From MB-PLM-2 sp964385715 (lineage in GTDB: Bacteria; Planctomycetota; Planctomycetia; Pirellulales; UBA7805), in assembly GCA_964385715.1 (NCBI GenBank), contig CAYLRE010000001.1:1-64000 (forward strand): a stretch of DNA of 64,000 nucleotides, in the 5' to 3' direction. The notes beneath the pieces are model-generated. The model saw only the letters and a program-made list of their open reading frames with translations. It had not been told where the DNA came from and did no database searches. Positions 33,540 through 42,866 of the stretch are shown here, piece by piece. Each line of letters begins with the position of its first letter. The stretch's first letter is position 1. The position numbers and the translations under genes are program-made.

Positions 33540-36092
33540 CTACTTCTCGCACTCGCGGAGTAACTTCTCGAACCGATGCTTTCGCTCACCGCCACCTAGC
33601 TCCGGGTGCAGAGCTGCCGTGAGCTTGAGAATGCGCAGGGCCTGCTTGGTGTTGCCCATGCGGTGATGGGCGAGTGCCTGATGGTACTTGGCATCGAACC
33701 AGTCGCCGCTGGCCTTCTTGCTGCTTCGCTCAATCTTTCGCCACTGGGCGAGCGCCGCCTGCCAGGCCTCCGGTGAATTGGCCACGGACGGATGAGAAAG
33801 GGCCTGAGCGTAACGCAGTTGCACATCGCGGCTGCGGGGCATCGCCTTGGCTAGCTTGGCATACTCTGCCTTGGCGCGATCGAAGCGCTTCGCCTCGACC
33901 AAGGCCGCCGCACGGGCCAAGTTGAGACGCCGCTGCGTAGAAGGATCGGCAACGGCCAAAACCTTCTGAAACTGGTCGACCAGCGAAAGCTGCAAATCGG
34001 CCAGAGCTCGCTCGCGCGAACCGTCGGCCTGCTCGCGCAGAACATTCAGGGCCAGGGCCAACTCGATCAGATCCTCGCCCTCGATGTGGTCGCTTTGCAC
34101 GGAAAGTTGACCGGCGGCCGCGGCGGCATCCTCGATGCGTCGCGATTGTCCCGCCAGAGCCAGCACCAACAGGCCTTGAGCTTCGGCACGCCAGGTGGCA
34201 GAAGCATCCTCCGTGGCGGCCATCGTCTTTCGCAGCATCTGCTCGATCTCGTCGTAGCCTTCGCTGAGAAAGATCATCCGCATACGTGCCCAAGCCAGGA
34301 GCAAGGTCCGGCCCAACTCATCGAGCGGCTCGATCAACTCACCCCGCGAATCCAACAGACGGTCGGCGGAATAAGTGGCCGCGCGACGGGCAACGCGAGA
34401 ACGCTGCGCGTCGTCGACCTTGAGCGACTTGAGCCAGCGGTGGTAGGTTCGCACGAGCGAAGTAACGGCAGCCGCATAATGTGGACTGGCCGAAGTGATC
34501 GCGGAGAAGAGCTTCTCGGCCGCTTCCCACTCGCCACGAGCCCGACGCACTTCCCCCAACCATAGGCGAACCTGGTCCACAGTTGCGGCCTCCGGCCACG
34601 ACGCGAGATGCTCTTCGAGTAGCTCGACATATTGGTCGAGGGCCCCGGCCGGCCCACCGCGAACGAGCTGGGCGGCGTTGTAAACCGCCAACAAATGGGC
34701 CGCCGCCGCACGGGCATGCTGCGGCTGCTCCTTGGCGAGCTTGCGGTAACGATCGAGGGCCGCAGAGTGCCGGCGGCGCTGATGCTCAATCGTCGCGGCA
34801 GTGTAAGCCAGGTCGAACGCCTGTTGAGTGTCATTCGCCTTCTGTGCGAGAGCGGCCGCCTTGTCGTAAGTCGCGATCGCCTCGTCGGGCTTGTCGCTAC
34901 GGAAGAAGTTCGCCGCGGCGCGGGCGAGCGTGGTCGCGTCCTGGCTACCTCCACCGCTGGTAATGTGACGCCCCAACAGGGCCTCGGCTCGGCGGGTCCA
35001 ATACGCACCATGCTCCCGCTCAATAAGGCGGACCAGGTCGTTGCTAGTATGTTCGAGTCGACGAGTCGTCTGCTTGGTATCGCCCTGAGCGCGGGCGGCA
35101 AGAAGTGCCCGCAAGTAATCGTGATCCCACTCAGCAGCCAGGCGACTGATCTTCGCGCGATCCTGCAGAATATCGAGCGCTGCCTCGGCGCGGCCACCGT
35201 CGATCAACAGACGGGCACGCTCGAGTCGCGCCTGCTCGGCAATCTCCCGCGGCGCGTCGGCCTCGATCTTCGCAAGCTGCGCCAGCGCCACCTTCGAGTC
35301 TTGCAGCAGCCGGTCGCAGCGGGCTTTGCACAGTCGGGCGGTCCAATCGATCGGATCGTTGCGCTCGGCGAGCGTACTGAAGAGTGCCTTGGCGGTGTCG
35401 ACGGCGTTGACGCGATCGGCACTACCGGCGGGGTAAGTCAGACCTTGCGAGACGCGGGTACGGGCCAACTGATAACGGACTTCTTCCTGTAGGTTACGCA
35501 GCTCGTCGGTCGACAGTGCGGCATCATCCCGCCGCACGGCACGAACACTTGCCGCCAGGGCCTGCGTAAGATCGTCGAGCAGCGAGGTCAGCATGCCGGC
35601 CGACTTACGCAGCGACGCACGGGCCTGTTGGCGCAGCGGACCGGCGGTGGTGACGACTTCGGCCTCCTGCCGCAATAGATCACCGCGGGCACGATGCACG
35701 AGCGCTTCTTGCCGCCGCAAAAGAAACAGCAACGGGCTGCCTTGGTGCTGGTCGCCGAAGGCGGAGAGTGCATCGAACGCCGCCTGCCAGGCAACATCGC
35801 GAGCCGCAGACGGAAGCGAAAGAGCATGCAGAGCGTGGGTTCGGGCCAGCTCGACGGTGAGTTCCGCTCTCCGGCGAAGAGGTAGATCCTCGCGGGAGAG
35901 CTGCTCGTTGCAAAACGTTTCGGCCAAGGAGAAGAGCTGGCGAGCGAGCAGACCGTCGACGAACCGCTGGTCGGCTGACTTGGAGCGAGCCGCGACGGCG
36001 AAATCGGCGCTAGCGAACACGGCAGCAATGACCATCACTGCGGCGATCAGCAGCGTAGTCCAGCGGCGAATTGTGCTTCGCGAAGGTGTCAT
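33540..36092 (-). CDS. Large secreted TPR/helical-repeat protein
   Basis: An 850-residue protein with a signal peptide (RRWTTLLIAAVMVIAAVFAS, cleavage near AVAA), then long helical repeats throughout. TPR-like units such as DKPDEAIATYDKAAALAQKA, RHSAALDRYRKLAKEQPQHA and TKQALRILKLTAALHPE are visible. It is predicted periplasmic and to act as a scaffold. It is the last gene of the vWA-TPR-ExbB-ExbD-ExbD cluster, 100 bases after the second ExbD gene. ATG 36092 puts the signal peptide at the N-terminus; an upstream codon in frame is less likely. Confidence 0.8.
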   Translation of the reverse strand: MTPSRSTIRRWTTLLIAAVMVIAAVFASADFAVAARSKSADQRFVDGLLARQLFSLAETFCNEQLSREDLPLRRRAELTVELARTHALHALSLPSAARDVAWQAAFDALSAFGDQHQGSPLLFLLRRQEALVHRARGDLLRQEAEVVTTAGPLRQQARASLRKSAGMLTSLLDDLTQALAASVRAVRRDDAALSTDELRNLQEEVRYQLARTRVSQGLTYPAGSADRVNAVDTAKALFSTLAERNDPIDWTARLCKARCDRLLQDSKVALAQLAKIEADAPREIAEQARLERARLLIDGGRAEAALDILQDRAKISRLAAEWDHDYLRALLAARAQGDTKQTTRRLEHTSNDLVRLIEREHGAYWTRRAEALLGRHITSGGGSQDATTLARAAANFFRSDKPDEAIATYDKAAALAQKANDTQQAFDLAYTAATIEHQRRRHSAALDRYRKLAKEQPQHARAAAAHLLAVYNAAQLVRGGPAGALDQYVELLEEHLASWPEAATVDQVRLWLGEVRRARGEWEAAEKLFSAITSASPHYAAAVTSLVRTYHRWLKSLKVDDAQRSRVARRAATYSADRLLDSRGELIEPLDELGRTLLLAWARMRMIFLSEGYDEIEQMLRKTMAATEDASATWRAEAQGLLVLALAGQSRRIEDAAAAAGQLSVQSDHIEGEDLIELALALNVLREQADGSRERALADLQLSLVDQFQKVLAVADPSTQRRLNLARAAALVEAKRFDRAKAEYAKLAKAMPRSRDVQLRYAQALSHPSVANSPEAWQAALAQWRKIERSSKKASGDWFDAKYHQALAHHRMGNTKQALRILKLTAALHPELGGGERKHRFEKLLRECEK

Positions 36093-36192
36093 CGTGTTGG
36101 GTACTAGCTGGCTGTGGCTGACGGGTCGACTCGGCAAATGGGTCACGGCACGCTCGACCGACTAACGGGGCACTCAACGTCGGCCAGCAGAA

Positions 36193-36642
36193 TTATAGCG
36201 CCGCGGCCGCGAATTGTACTTGCTCAAAGCCGGTCATGCGGGCCGCGTCGTAGGCGTCGACCACATGCCCCAGAGGCACCGCGTCGTCGACGTCAAGGAT
36301 CACCGGCACGGCCAGATCGACATCGGCCACACTCGCGAGCACCGCGCGAAGCCGCCCGAGACTATCGACTGGCTGCTCGTTAACGATCCAGGTCGGGGCG
36401 TTGCCGGTCCAACCGATCTCGACGATGACCTCCTGCAGGTCTTCCAGCTCTGGAGGAATCTCGGCCTCGGCAATGCCGGCCCCTTCCTCCATCTTCACGC
36501 TGCTCGGCAACAGCTGCTCGCTAATCTGAAAGCTGGCGGTGCAAATGAAAAAGATCAGCAGCAGAAACACGACGTCGATCATCGGCGTCATCGTGGCGTC
36601 GGTGCGACCGGCGGTCTCGTTGTGGTAAGAAGGAATTCGCAT
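36193..36642 (-). CDS. ExbD/TolR-family protein (second copy)
   Basis: A 149-residue single-pass inner-membrane protein. The transmembrane segment has the proton-path aspartate (Asp23) in MTPMIDVVFLLLIFF. A periplasmic domain follows, with an acidic insert (EEGAGIAEAEIPPELEDLQ) before the conserved fold (DVDLAVPVILDVDDAVPLGH). It works with ExbB/TolQ to harvest proton-motive force. ATG 36642 chosen from the family N-terminus. The upstream ExbD paralogue is 47 bases away. Confidence 0.9.
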   Translation of the reverse strand: MRIPSYHNETAGRTDATMTPMIDVVFLLLIFFICTASFQISEQLLPSSVKMEEGAGIAEAEIPPELEDLQEVIVEIGWTGNAPTWIVNEQPVDSLGRLRAVLASVADVDLAVPVILDVDDAVPLGHVVDAYDAARMTGFEQVQFAAAAL

Positions 36643-36689
36643 GTTCTGTTGGTTAGCAGACAGCCAGACGACGAGACGAAATGAACAGC

Positions 36690-37142
36690 CTAAAACGCGT
36701 CCTCGCGGCGAATGACAACGATCGAAACATTCCACACCCCTTGCTTGGCGCAAGTGGCCAGGACCGGCGAAACGATTTTATACGGCACGTCGCGGTCACT
36801 GCGTATCCGCACGTCGAGCTCCCCACCAGCCCGCGCGACCTCGTCGGCCAGGCGTTGCGGCAATTCTTCAATCGTGACTGGCAGACTGCCAAGCCGCATC
36901 TCGAACTGGCCATTCTCCGACAACAGATTGATCGTCACCCGCGGACGATCGGACTGCGGATCTTCCTCGCCACTATCGGCAGTAGGAAGCGCCACCTCGG
37001 CCTGCACTTCCTGTCGCGCCAGATGGCTACTGACCAGGAAGAAGATGATCAGCAGGAACACCACGTCAATCATCGGCGTCATGTTGGGCTGCACACCGCT
37101 ACGACGTTTGGGACCGTGTCTTTGCGAGGAACTCGATCGCAT
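36690..37142 (-). CDS. ExbD/TolR-family protein (first copy)
   Basis: A 150-residue paralogue of the next gene. Basic N-terminus (SSSSQRHGPKRRSG), then NMTPMIDVVFLLIIFFLVSS with Asp26 in the membrane. The periplasmic domain ends RSDRDVPYKIVSPVLATCAK. It starts five bases after the ExbB stop, so the two are almost certainly cotranslated. Two different ExbD copies could form a hetero-dimer in the ExbB pore. Confidence 0.92.
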   Translation of the reverse strand: MRSSSSQRHGPKRRSGVQPNMTPMIDVVFLLIIFFLVSSHLARQEVQAEVALPTADSGEEDPQSDRPRVTINLLSENGQFEMRLGSLPVTIEELPQRLADEVARAGGELDVRIRSDRDVPYKIVSPVLATCAKQGVWNVSIVVIRREDAF

Positions 37143-37147
37143 GAGCG

Positions 37148-38170
37148 TTACCCTCCCGCCTGTGGTGGTGGTGGAGGCGTCGCACCACCTGCTTGGCCGC
37201 GAGCGCCACCACTGCCCGCGTTACCAGCGTTTCCCGCCACAGGGGCACTCGCGCCGCCTGCCCCTCCCGCCCCTCCCGCTCGTCGCTGCGAACGACGTCG
37301 CTTGAGCGGCAAGAAGACGTGTTGGGCCATGTACGATCCTTCGGCCACCAGCTCATCAACACGATTGCGGAACACGGCAAACGCGGCCAGGCAAGGAATC
37401 GCTACCAGCAGCCCGCCGACCGTCGTTACCAGGGCCTGATAGATTCCAGTCGCCAGCTGCGGCGCACGGGCGGCACCTTGTGTATTGGCCACTTCCTGAA
37501 AGGCAAAGATCATACCGGTGACCGTGCCCAACAGCCCGATCATGGGGGCGATGTTGCCAATCACCGAAAGGTACTCGACCTTACGGAACAACCGCGCGGC
37601 CTGCTCGGTCGAAGCATCTTCCATCGCCTTCTCCACGGCTGACCAGCCGCCGTCAACCTCGCCGATGCCTGCCTGAAGTACAAATGCCAAGAAGCTCGGT
37701 TGCTGCCGACAAAGCTCTTCGGCCCCGTCGACATTTCCGGCCAAGAGTTGTGCCTGCACATCGTTCGCCAGTCGCGGCGGCATGATCGTGTCTTTACGGA
37801 TCGACATCATGTGTTCGATGCCGAGGCCGACCGCCGTGATCGATAACCCGAACAGCACCAGCACGATCAGAAAGCCGATCCAGCTGCCGGAAAAGACGAT
37901 GTCGAAAAAGCCATGGTCTTCGGCCGTCTCACCGGCAGCCTCCGAACCGCCAGCATCGCCGGGCGCGGCGGCGGCAACACCGTCATCAGCGGCCGACGAA
38001 AATTCGCCATAGGCAGTGACCAAGGCAAAGACCATCGCCAAACCGGTCAACCAGGTGAGCGTTCTCGAAAAACGGCGTATCGCGGATTGTGGCAAGGAAC
38101 CAATGCTCGCTGTTAGAAAGTTTAAAAAGAATAAGGACAACGCAAGTCGTTCGTGCGCCTCACGGTCCAC
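37148..38170 (-). CDS. ExbB/TolQ/MotA-family proton channel
   Basis: About 340 residues. Core membrane segments: WIGFLIVLVLFGLSITAVGL, SVIGNIAPMIGLLGTVTGMI and GIYQALVTTVGGLLVAIPCL, matching ExbB/TolQ. An N-terminal extension carries an extra hydrophobic stretch and an acidic Ala/Gly loop. The C-terminus is an unusual Gly/Ala/Pro tail ending PPPPPQAGG. GTG 38170 is the longest start; a TTG at 38095 would give a shorter leader. Partner of the two ExbD genes that follow. Confidence 0.9.
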   Translation of the reverse strand: MDREAHERLALSLFFLNFLTASIGSLPQSAIRRFSRTLTWLTGLAMVFALVTAYGEFSSAADDGVAAAAPGDAGGSEAAGETAEDHGFFDIVFSGSWIGFLIVLVLFGLSITAVGLGIEHMMSIRKDTIMPPRLANDVQAQLLAGNVDGAEELCRQQPSFLAFVLQAGIGEVDGGWSAVEKAMEDASTEQAARLFRKVEYLSVIGNIAPMIGLLGTVTGMIFAFQEVANTQGAARAPQLATGIYQALVTTVGGLLVAIPCLAAFAVFRNRVDELVAEGSYMAQHVFLPLKRRRSQRRAGGAGGAGGASAPVAGNAGNAGSGGARGQAGGATPPPPPQAGG

Positions 38171-38276
38171 CTCGATTCTGCGATATCTCGGCAGTTCGAG
38201 GCAAGCCCGTTATGGAAATCACCGTCATCAGAAACACACAATGCGGCACACACCATCGGCTGCTACCGTCGCTTCG

Positions 38277-39380
38277 CTACTCGCCCAACTTCTCTAGTCG
38301 CTGCTTCGCTTCTTTGGCCGCGTAGGAATCGGGGTAACCGGCGACCAATTCACGTAGCACTCGCGTGGCCTCTTCCTTCTGCCCGATCGAAGAGAGCGAG
38401 CTTCCGGCGTAGAGCAGAGCCTCGGCTGCGATGTCCTTTTGACGAGGGAACAAGATCGGCACCCGCATCATGGTAAGTGCGGCAGCCTGATGCTGCTTCC
38501 GCACCGCCTGCCCCCGCCCCACAACAAAATAGGGTCCCGACCGCAGTCGCTCCGGCAGCTTCTCAATCGTGCGTGCCCAACGCTTTACATCGTCGTCGGT
38601 CGCGGTCGGAATCTGTGTCTGCCAAAGTTGGCAACTCGCCAGCAGTGCAATCTCCGTGTCGCTCCCCTTGGCCAGCTTTCGCAAGATGGCGAGTGCCTGT
38701 TCGCGACTCGGCGAACGCTTCATGTGACTAGCGGCCAATAGTTGCACCGACGCGCGATCGGAATCTTCCAACCAACCTTTGGCAACACGCTCCGCTACGC
38801 TGGCGGACGAAGTCCAAGCGAGCGGCATCTTGTCCAGGAACACGCGATCGGCATCGCGACGGGCCAGGTTTACAAACAGGTCGCCCGCTCGCTTGTAGTC
38901 GCCAAGAGCCTGGCGACATTCCATCGCCTTGGCCGTCAGCTGAGTTCGCACCCAAGCCCGCTTCTCTTTGTCGGCCCGCAAGGCGTTGCGATAGTAGAGT
39001 CGAGCCGCGGCAAAGTCCTCAAGCGCCGCCGCCTGATCGGCATCTTGATGCATCTTCGACTTGGGGTACTCGAATCGTACGACCTGGTCGACGGGAATCG
39101 TAATTTCGCGACCACCCAACGTGCGAAGCACCAGACCATTGTTGTCGTAGCTCTGAATCGTGCCTGCCCGACGCGTTTCTTTGTCCGAACCGGCGTCCGC
39201 GTGATACCAGACGATGTCGTTGGCTATGCCAATCGACGCCGCAGCGGACAACAGCACAGCGAACAAGGCAACAACCATCTTCGACCGCCAGCTGCCGCGA
39301 CGTACTGTTCTATGGATAAGTCGGTGCATAGGTGAATGTGCCGTCTGGTACGCAACGACGAGCCTGTTGGCCAGCATCAT
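38277..39380 (-). CDS. Secreted TPR protein of the Exb cluster
   Basis: A 367-residue protein. A hydrophobic segment at about 35-53 (MVVALFAVLLSAAASIGIA) is a signal or anchor. After it, GTIQSYDNNGLVLRTLGGRE suggests a small beta-barrel, followed by helical repeats (AAARLYYRNALRADKEKRAW; GDYKRAGDLFVNLARRDADR) and a C-terminal tetratricopeptide-like unit (KEEATRVLRELVAGYPDSYA). The ATG overlaps the stop of the vWA gene (ATGA), which supports the start at 39380 and translational coupling. Confidence 0.8.
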   Translation of the reverse strand: MMLANRLVVAYQTAHSPMHRLIHRTVRRGSWRSKMVVALFAVLLSAAASIGIANDIVWYHADAGSDKETRRAGTIQSYDNNGLVLRTLGGREITIPVDQVVRFEYPKSKMHQDADQAAALEDFAAARLYYRNALRADKEKRAWVRTQLTAKAMECRQALGDYKRAGDLFVNLARRDADRVFLDKMPLAWTSSASVAERVAKGWLEDSDRASVQLLAASHMKRSPSREQALAILRKLAKGSDTEIALLASCQLWQTQIPTATDDDVKRWARTIEKLPERLRSGPYFVVGRGQAVRKQHQAAALTMMRVPILFPRQKDIAAEALLYAGSSLSSIGQKEEATRVLRELVAGYPDSYAAKEAKQRLEKLGE

Positions 39381-40363
39381 GGCAGCAGCCGATTGGTGTG
39401 GAAGAAGTTGTAGCGACCGCGATTCTTACTGGCCAACTGCTTGAGCCAATTATTGCCAACCGGGGCGGCCCCGTCGCCGAACTGAATGACATGAATCGAC
39501 GCCGAGCCGCGATTGGAACGGGTCACGCGGCGCAACTCGCTTGGCTCCAGCGGTGGAAAGTCACCATCGGTCAAGAAGAAAATCACATCCGGTTGCATCC
39601 GCGTAGCAATCATCAAGGCTGGCTCGTGCCGAGTCGTGTTGGCCGCCTCGATCTTCTCAATATAGTCGCGGGCAGCCTTCTTATTCAGTTCCGTGGCAAA
39701 GACCAATCTGCCCTGGGCACCAGTCGGCGAAAAGATCGTCGGCGTGCTGTTGTAAAAGATGATTTGAAACTGGTGTGTTCGTTCCAGGCTCTCCAGACTC
39801 GCAAGCAGTTCACGTTTGGCCGCCTTGAGCCGTTGTCCACTCATGCTGGTCGACGAGTCGAACACGTAAACGAACTTGAAGCCTTCACCCGGCAGCCCGA
39901 ACACCTCGGTCCGTGCGGCTCCCCCTTCTAGATTGCGCTGGCCAGGGCCTTTTCCAGAAATATCGACATTGCCACCGCCGGCCGCGGCGTCGGTCGCCGC
40001 CGGACCGATGCCGGCATCTCGCGATGGCAAGAAGTCGGTCGGATCGATGGGCGACTGATTGTCACTCGGCAGTGCTTCAACGACCGCCGTCATCGCGGTA
40101 CTGTCGGCAGACTCGGCCGCTTGATCGGCATTGTCGAGCGGGCCTTCAAAGGAACGTCCCTGGGGCGAATTCCGCTTTAATACGATTCCAGTCGTGCGGG
40201 CCGGCTCTTCAACCACGCCTGGCACCTGTGTGCCGATCGCCAAGGCGAGCACGATCAGGATACCCGCGTGCAAGATCATCGACCCCAACCAAGCCGGCAG
40301 ACGGCGCCGACCGCTGGCGTCGTTTTCCTGCCACTCGCGAATTTCGGCGTCGAGATCGGACAT
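39377..40363 (-). CDS. vWA-domain protein with TonB-like membrane anchor
   Basis: A 328-residue protein. Cytoplasmic 25 residues, one membrane segment (LGSMILHAGILIVLALAIG), a long disordered linker (Asp/Ser/Ala/Gly), then a vWA domain with the MIDAS motif in FVYVFDSSTSMSG and a second Asp in FFLTDGDFPP. The membrane segment holds Ser28, His32 and Leu39, the spacing of the S-x3-H-x6-L motif by which TonB and TolA engage ExbB/TolQ. It heads an operon with ExbB and two ExbD, so it may be the mechanical effector in place of TonB. This role is inferred. Confidence 0.85.
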   Translation of the reverse strand: MSDLDAEIREWQENDASGRRRLPAWLGSMILHAGILIVLALAIGTQVPGVVEEPARTTGIVLKRNSPQGRSFEGPLDNADQAAESADSTAMTAVVEALPSDNQSPIDPTDFLPSRDAGIGPAATDAAAGGGNVDISGKGPGQRNLEGGAARTEVFGLPGEGFKFVYVFDSSTSMSGQRLKAAKRELLASLESLERTHQFQIIFYNSTPTIFSPTGAQGRLVFATELNKKAARDYIEKIEAANTTRHEPALMIATRMQPDVIFFLTDGDFPPLEPSELRRVTRSNRGSASIHVIQFGDGAAPVGNNWLKQLASKNRGRYNFFHTNRLLP

Positions 40364-40774
40364 CGGCTAACAACAGAGGTACGAGAAATGGAACCGCTTA
40401 CTAGGAACACGACCGCTCGCGCCGGGAATTCTATGACTGGTCCATCCACCAATCAACAGCGAGACCGAGACAGCCATCGGGAAATGCCGCCGAAGGTCGG
40501 CGAAAGGTCGACTTCCGATAGTATCGGCCTTTTGGCCGCCCGGCCCCACTACAAGGGAGCACAAAACGGGACGCCTCGCCTCTCAGAACAACTACCTCCG
40601 CTTGCCTGGCCCCCTGCTGCCGTAAAATCCCCGCTGCTCTATAATCGCGGTTTGGCCACGGCTGCCTGACTTGCGGCTAGTCAACAACAGCCTGTGGTCG
40701 CCCTTGGTACGTTCCCCCCTGATGCGTCAAAGTTCGACGCCACGATTTCCCGATCGGAAAAAAGGCCTGAAACG
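40364..40774. other. Divergent gap between the vWA operon and def
   Basis: A 411-base non-coding region containing the start of the vWA-Exb operon (minus) and of def (plus). GATAGTATCGGCCTTTTGGC and neighbouring GGCC repeats near 40520 form weak hairpins. No coding sequence is supported. The reading frame of def is open to 40694 but lacks family sequence before the TTG. Confidence 0.45.
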
Positions 40775-41356
40775 TTGAAGATCATCGACTATCCCCATCC
40801 GACACTGCGACACAAGAGTAAGCCGATCCGTCGGGTCGATGCCGAACTGCGTGGTATGATCGCCGAAATGTTCGAGCTGATGTACGAAGCCAACGGGATC
40901 GGTCTGGCGGCGAATCAGGTCGACCTGCCGCTTCGTTTCTTCGTAGTCAATCCAGAAGGTCGCGATGGCGATCGCTCTCAAGAGCGAGTCTTCATTAACC
41001 CGGTATTGGAACGTCCCAAGGGAAGCTCTGAGGCAGAAGAAGGTTGCTTAAGCCTGCCGCAGCTCTACGCCCAGGTGAAACGGCCCAAGACCGTGGTCTG
41101 CACCGCCTACAATTTACAAGGCGAACAAACGACCGAGGAACTCGACGGGCTCCTCTCGCGCGTTGTTCAGCATGAGACCGATCACCTCGACGGCATCATG
41201 TTTATCGATCGCATTAGCGAAACCGAAGCACTCGCCAATCAGGTGGCGATTCACAACTTCGAAGTCACATTCGCCGACGCACAACAGCGAGGTGAGATTC
41301 TTAGCGACGAAAAGATCGCTGCACGCCTGGCCGAAATAGAAGCGAAGTACTGCTAG
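40775..41356 (+). CDS. def: Peptide deformylase
   Basis: A 193-residue metalloenzyme removing formyl from N-terminal methionine. All three motifs are intact: GIGLAANQV, EEGCLSLP and QHETDHLDG (metal ligands Cys and two His). TTG at 40775 gives the expected start (MKIIDYPHPTLR) and has an AAGG sequence about 9 bases upstream; an ATG-like start further up would add about 27 residues of unrelated sequence. fmt follows after 69 bases, the common def-fmt pair. Confidence 0.95.
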   Translation: MKIIDYPHPTLRHKSKPIRRVDAELRGMIAEMFELMYEANGIGLAANQVDLPLRFFVVNPEGRDGDRSQERVFINPVLERPKGSSEAEEGCLSLPQLYAQVKRPKTVVCTAYNLQGEQTTEELDGLLSRVVQHETDHLDGIMFIDRISETEALANQVAIHNFEVTFADAQQRGEILSDEKIAARLAEIEAKYC

Positions 41357-41425
41357 GGCATTCCGCGGCGAACCGCTTCACGCCGATAGTACGCAACGCC
41401 ACGAATTCCGCGAACAAAGGTTGTT

Positions 41426-42391
41426 ATGCGTTTGATCATGATGGGCACGGGCGGATACGCGGTGCCAACATTCGAAGCACTCATCGAGTCATCGCACGAT
41501 GTCGCTGCGCTCGTGACCAAACCGGCACCGGAAACGAAACGCCGCCGTTCCGCCCCCCGCAATCCAATGCGAGAAGCCGGCCAGGCCCACGATTTGCCGA
41601 TCTTCGATCCCGTCAGCATCAACTCACCAGAAGGTCTTGAACTGCTCACGGACCTGGCCGCCGATCTGTTCATCGTCTGCGACTATGGTCAGATCCTCTC
41701 ACCCGAGGCGCTCGCCTTGGCCAAACATGGCGGAATCAACCTGCATGCTTCGCTACTGCCGAAGTATCGTGGTGCAGCGCCGATCAATTGGGCGCTCTTC
41801 AACGGCGACACCGAGACGGGCAACACCGTTCTGCACATGACCCCGCAGATCGACGCCGGTCCCTGCGTGGCCCAACAACGCGTCACGATCGGCGCGGAGG
41901 AAGACGCCATTGAGCTGGAAGAAAGACTCGCCGCGATCGGTGCCCCACTCGTGCTGCAAGTGGTTGATGCCATCGAGGCGGGCAACATGCAACCGATCGT
42001 TCAGGATCGCGAGCAAGTAACCCGTGCTCCGCGCCTGAAGAAAAGCGACGGCCTGGTCGACTGGTCCCGCTCGGCTGAGCAGATCGTCAACCAGATTCGG
42101 GCCATGCAGCCGTGGCCAGGCACCGCCACCAACTGGCAGCGAACCGACAAAGAACCGCTGCGGCTGATGCTGCAAAAGGCCCACGCCCTTTCGGCCGACG
42201 AAACGGCCGCCATGGAAAACGCAGTTGCCGCCGAGCCTGGCACGGTCGTCACGTCCAACGATCGATTCGTGGTGGCGACGGGCGAAGGGCTGTTGGCCAT
42301 CGACGAGCTGAAGCCAGCTGGCAAGCGAGTGCTATCGTCGGCCGAGTTCTTACGTGGCAACCCGGTGCCGGTCGGGGATCGACTGGCGTAG
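41426..42391 (+). CDS. fmt: Methionyl-tRNA formyltransferase
   Basis: A 321-residue enzyme formylating initiator Met-tRNA. MRLIMMGTGGYAVPTFEAL replaces the usual FxGTPxFAVP opening. The catalytic Asn/His lie in GINLHASLLPKYRGAAPINW, and the Asp in HMTPQIDAGPCVAQ. The C-terminal OB-fold domain is present (VLSSAEFLRGNPVPVGD). Pairs functionally with def just upstream. Confidence 0.95.
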   Translation: MRLIMMGTGGYAVPTFEALIESSHDVAALVTKPAPETKRRRSAPRNPMREAGQAHDLPIFDPVSINSPEGLELLTDLAADLFIVCDYGQILSPEALALAKHGGINLHASLLPKYRGAAPINWALFNGDTETGNTVLHMTPQIDAGPCVAQQRVTIGAEEDAIELEERLAAIGAPLVLQVVDAIEAGNMQPIVQDREQVTRAPRLKKSDGLVDWSRSAEQIVNQIRAMQPWPGTATNWQRTDKEPLRLMLQKAHALSADETAAMENAVAAEPGTVVTSNDRFVVATGEGLLAIDELKPAGKRVLSSAEFLRGNPVPVGDRLA

Positions 42392-42535
42392 AGGGTAACC
42401 TTCGGCCGTTTTCGTCGACGTCTAGCGGCCGAACTCCGGTGGCGGTAATCCCACCTCCCGTGGTAAGATGTGCCCCCTGACGTGACCGCACTGGCCGCGT
42501 CGACTTGGACCGGTGATCAAGGAGGTTTGCCGGAA

Positions 42536-42742
42536 ATGTGGGATCGCTGGGACGTCTTGTTGCTTGTCATCGCCGGCTACGTGGCCGTGATGTCGCTCGT
42601 TCGGCTAATGTCGACGCGACGTCGTGAGTTGGCCGCGAAGTTTCGCGCCCAGATGCAGGCCGAGCGCCAACGCGTGGCCGCTGAGGTCGCTCGCAAGAAA
42701 CGGGCCGAAATAATGGCGGCCCAGCGCGACAAGGTCGCTTAG
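42536..42742 (+). CDS. Small single-pass membrane protein of unknown function
   Basis: A 68-residue protein: one membrane segment (WDVLLLVIAGYVAVMSLVRL) followed by a basic coiled tail (RRRELAAKFRAQMQAERQRV). A strong AAGGAGG lies 10 bases upstream of ATG 42536, which decides the start. Located between fmt and miaB. No family recognised. Confidence 0.75.
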   Translation: MWDRWDVLLLVIAGYVAVMSLVRLMSTRRRELAAKFRAQMQAERQRVAAEVARKKRAEIMAAQRDKVA

Positions 42743-42866
42743 GCGAGCGTGCCTGTCGAGACGCCCTACGGAGCGACTCGCCGCGTTCGACAGATTGCCG
42801 CGAAACGTTGCCACTCGATTCCCGTTGCCTCCTTACCGAATTCACCGCTAACGTCCACCGCCGCGC

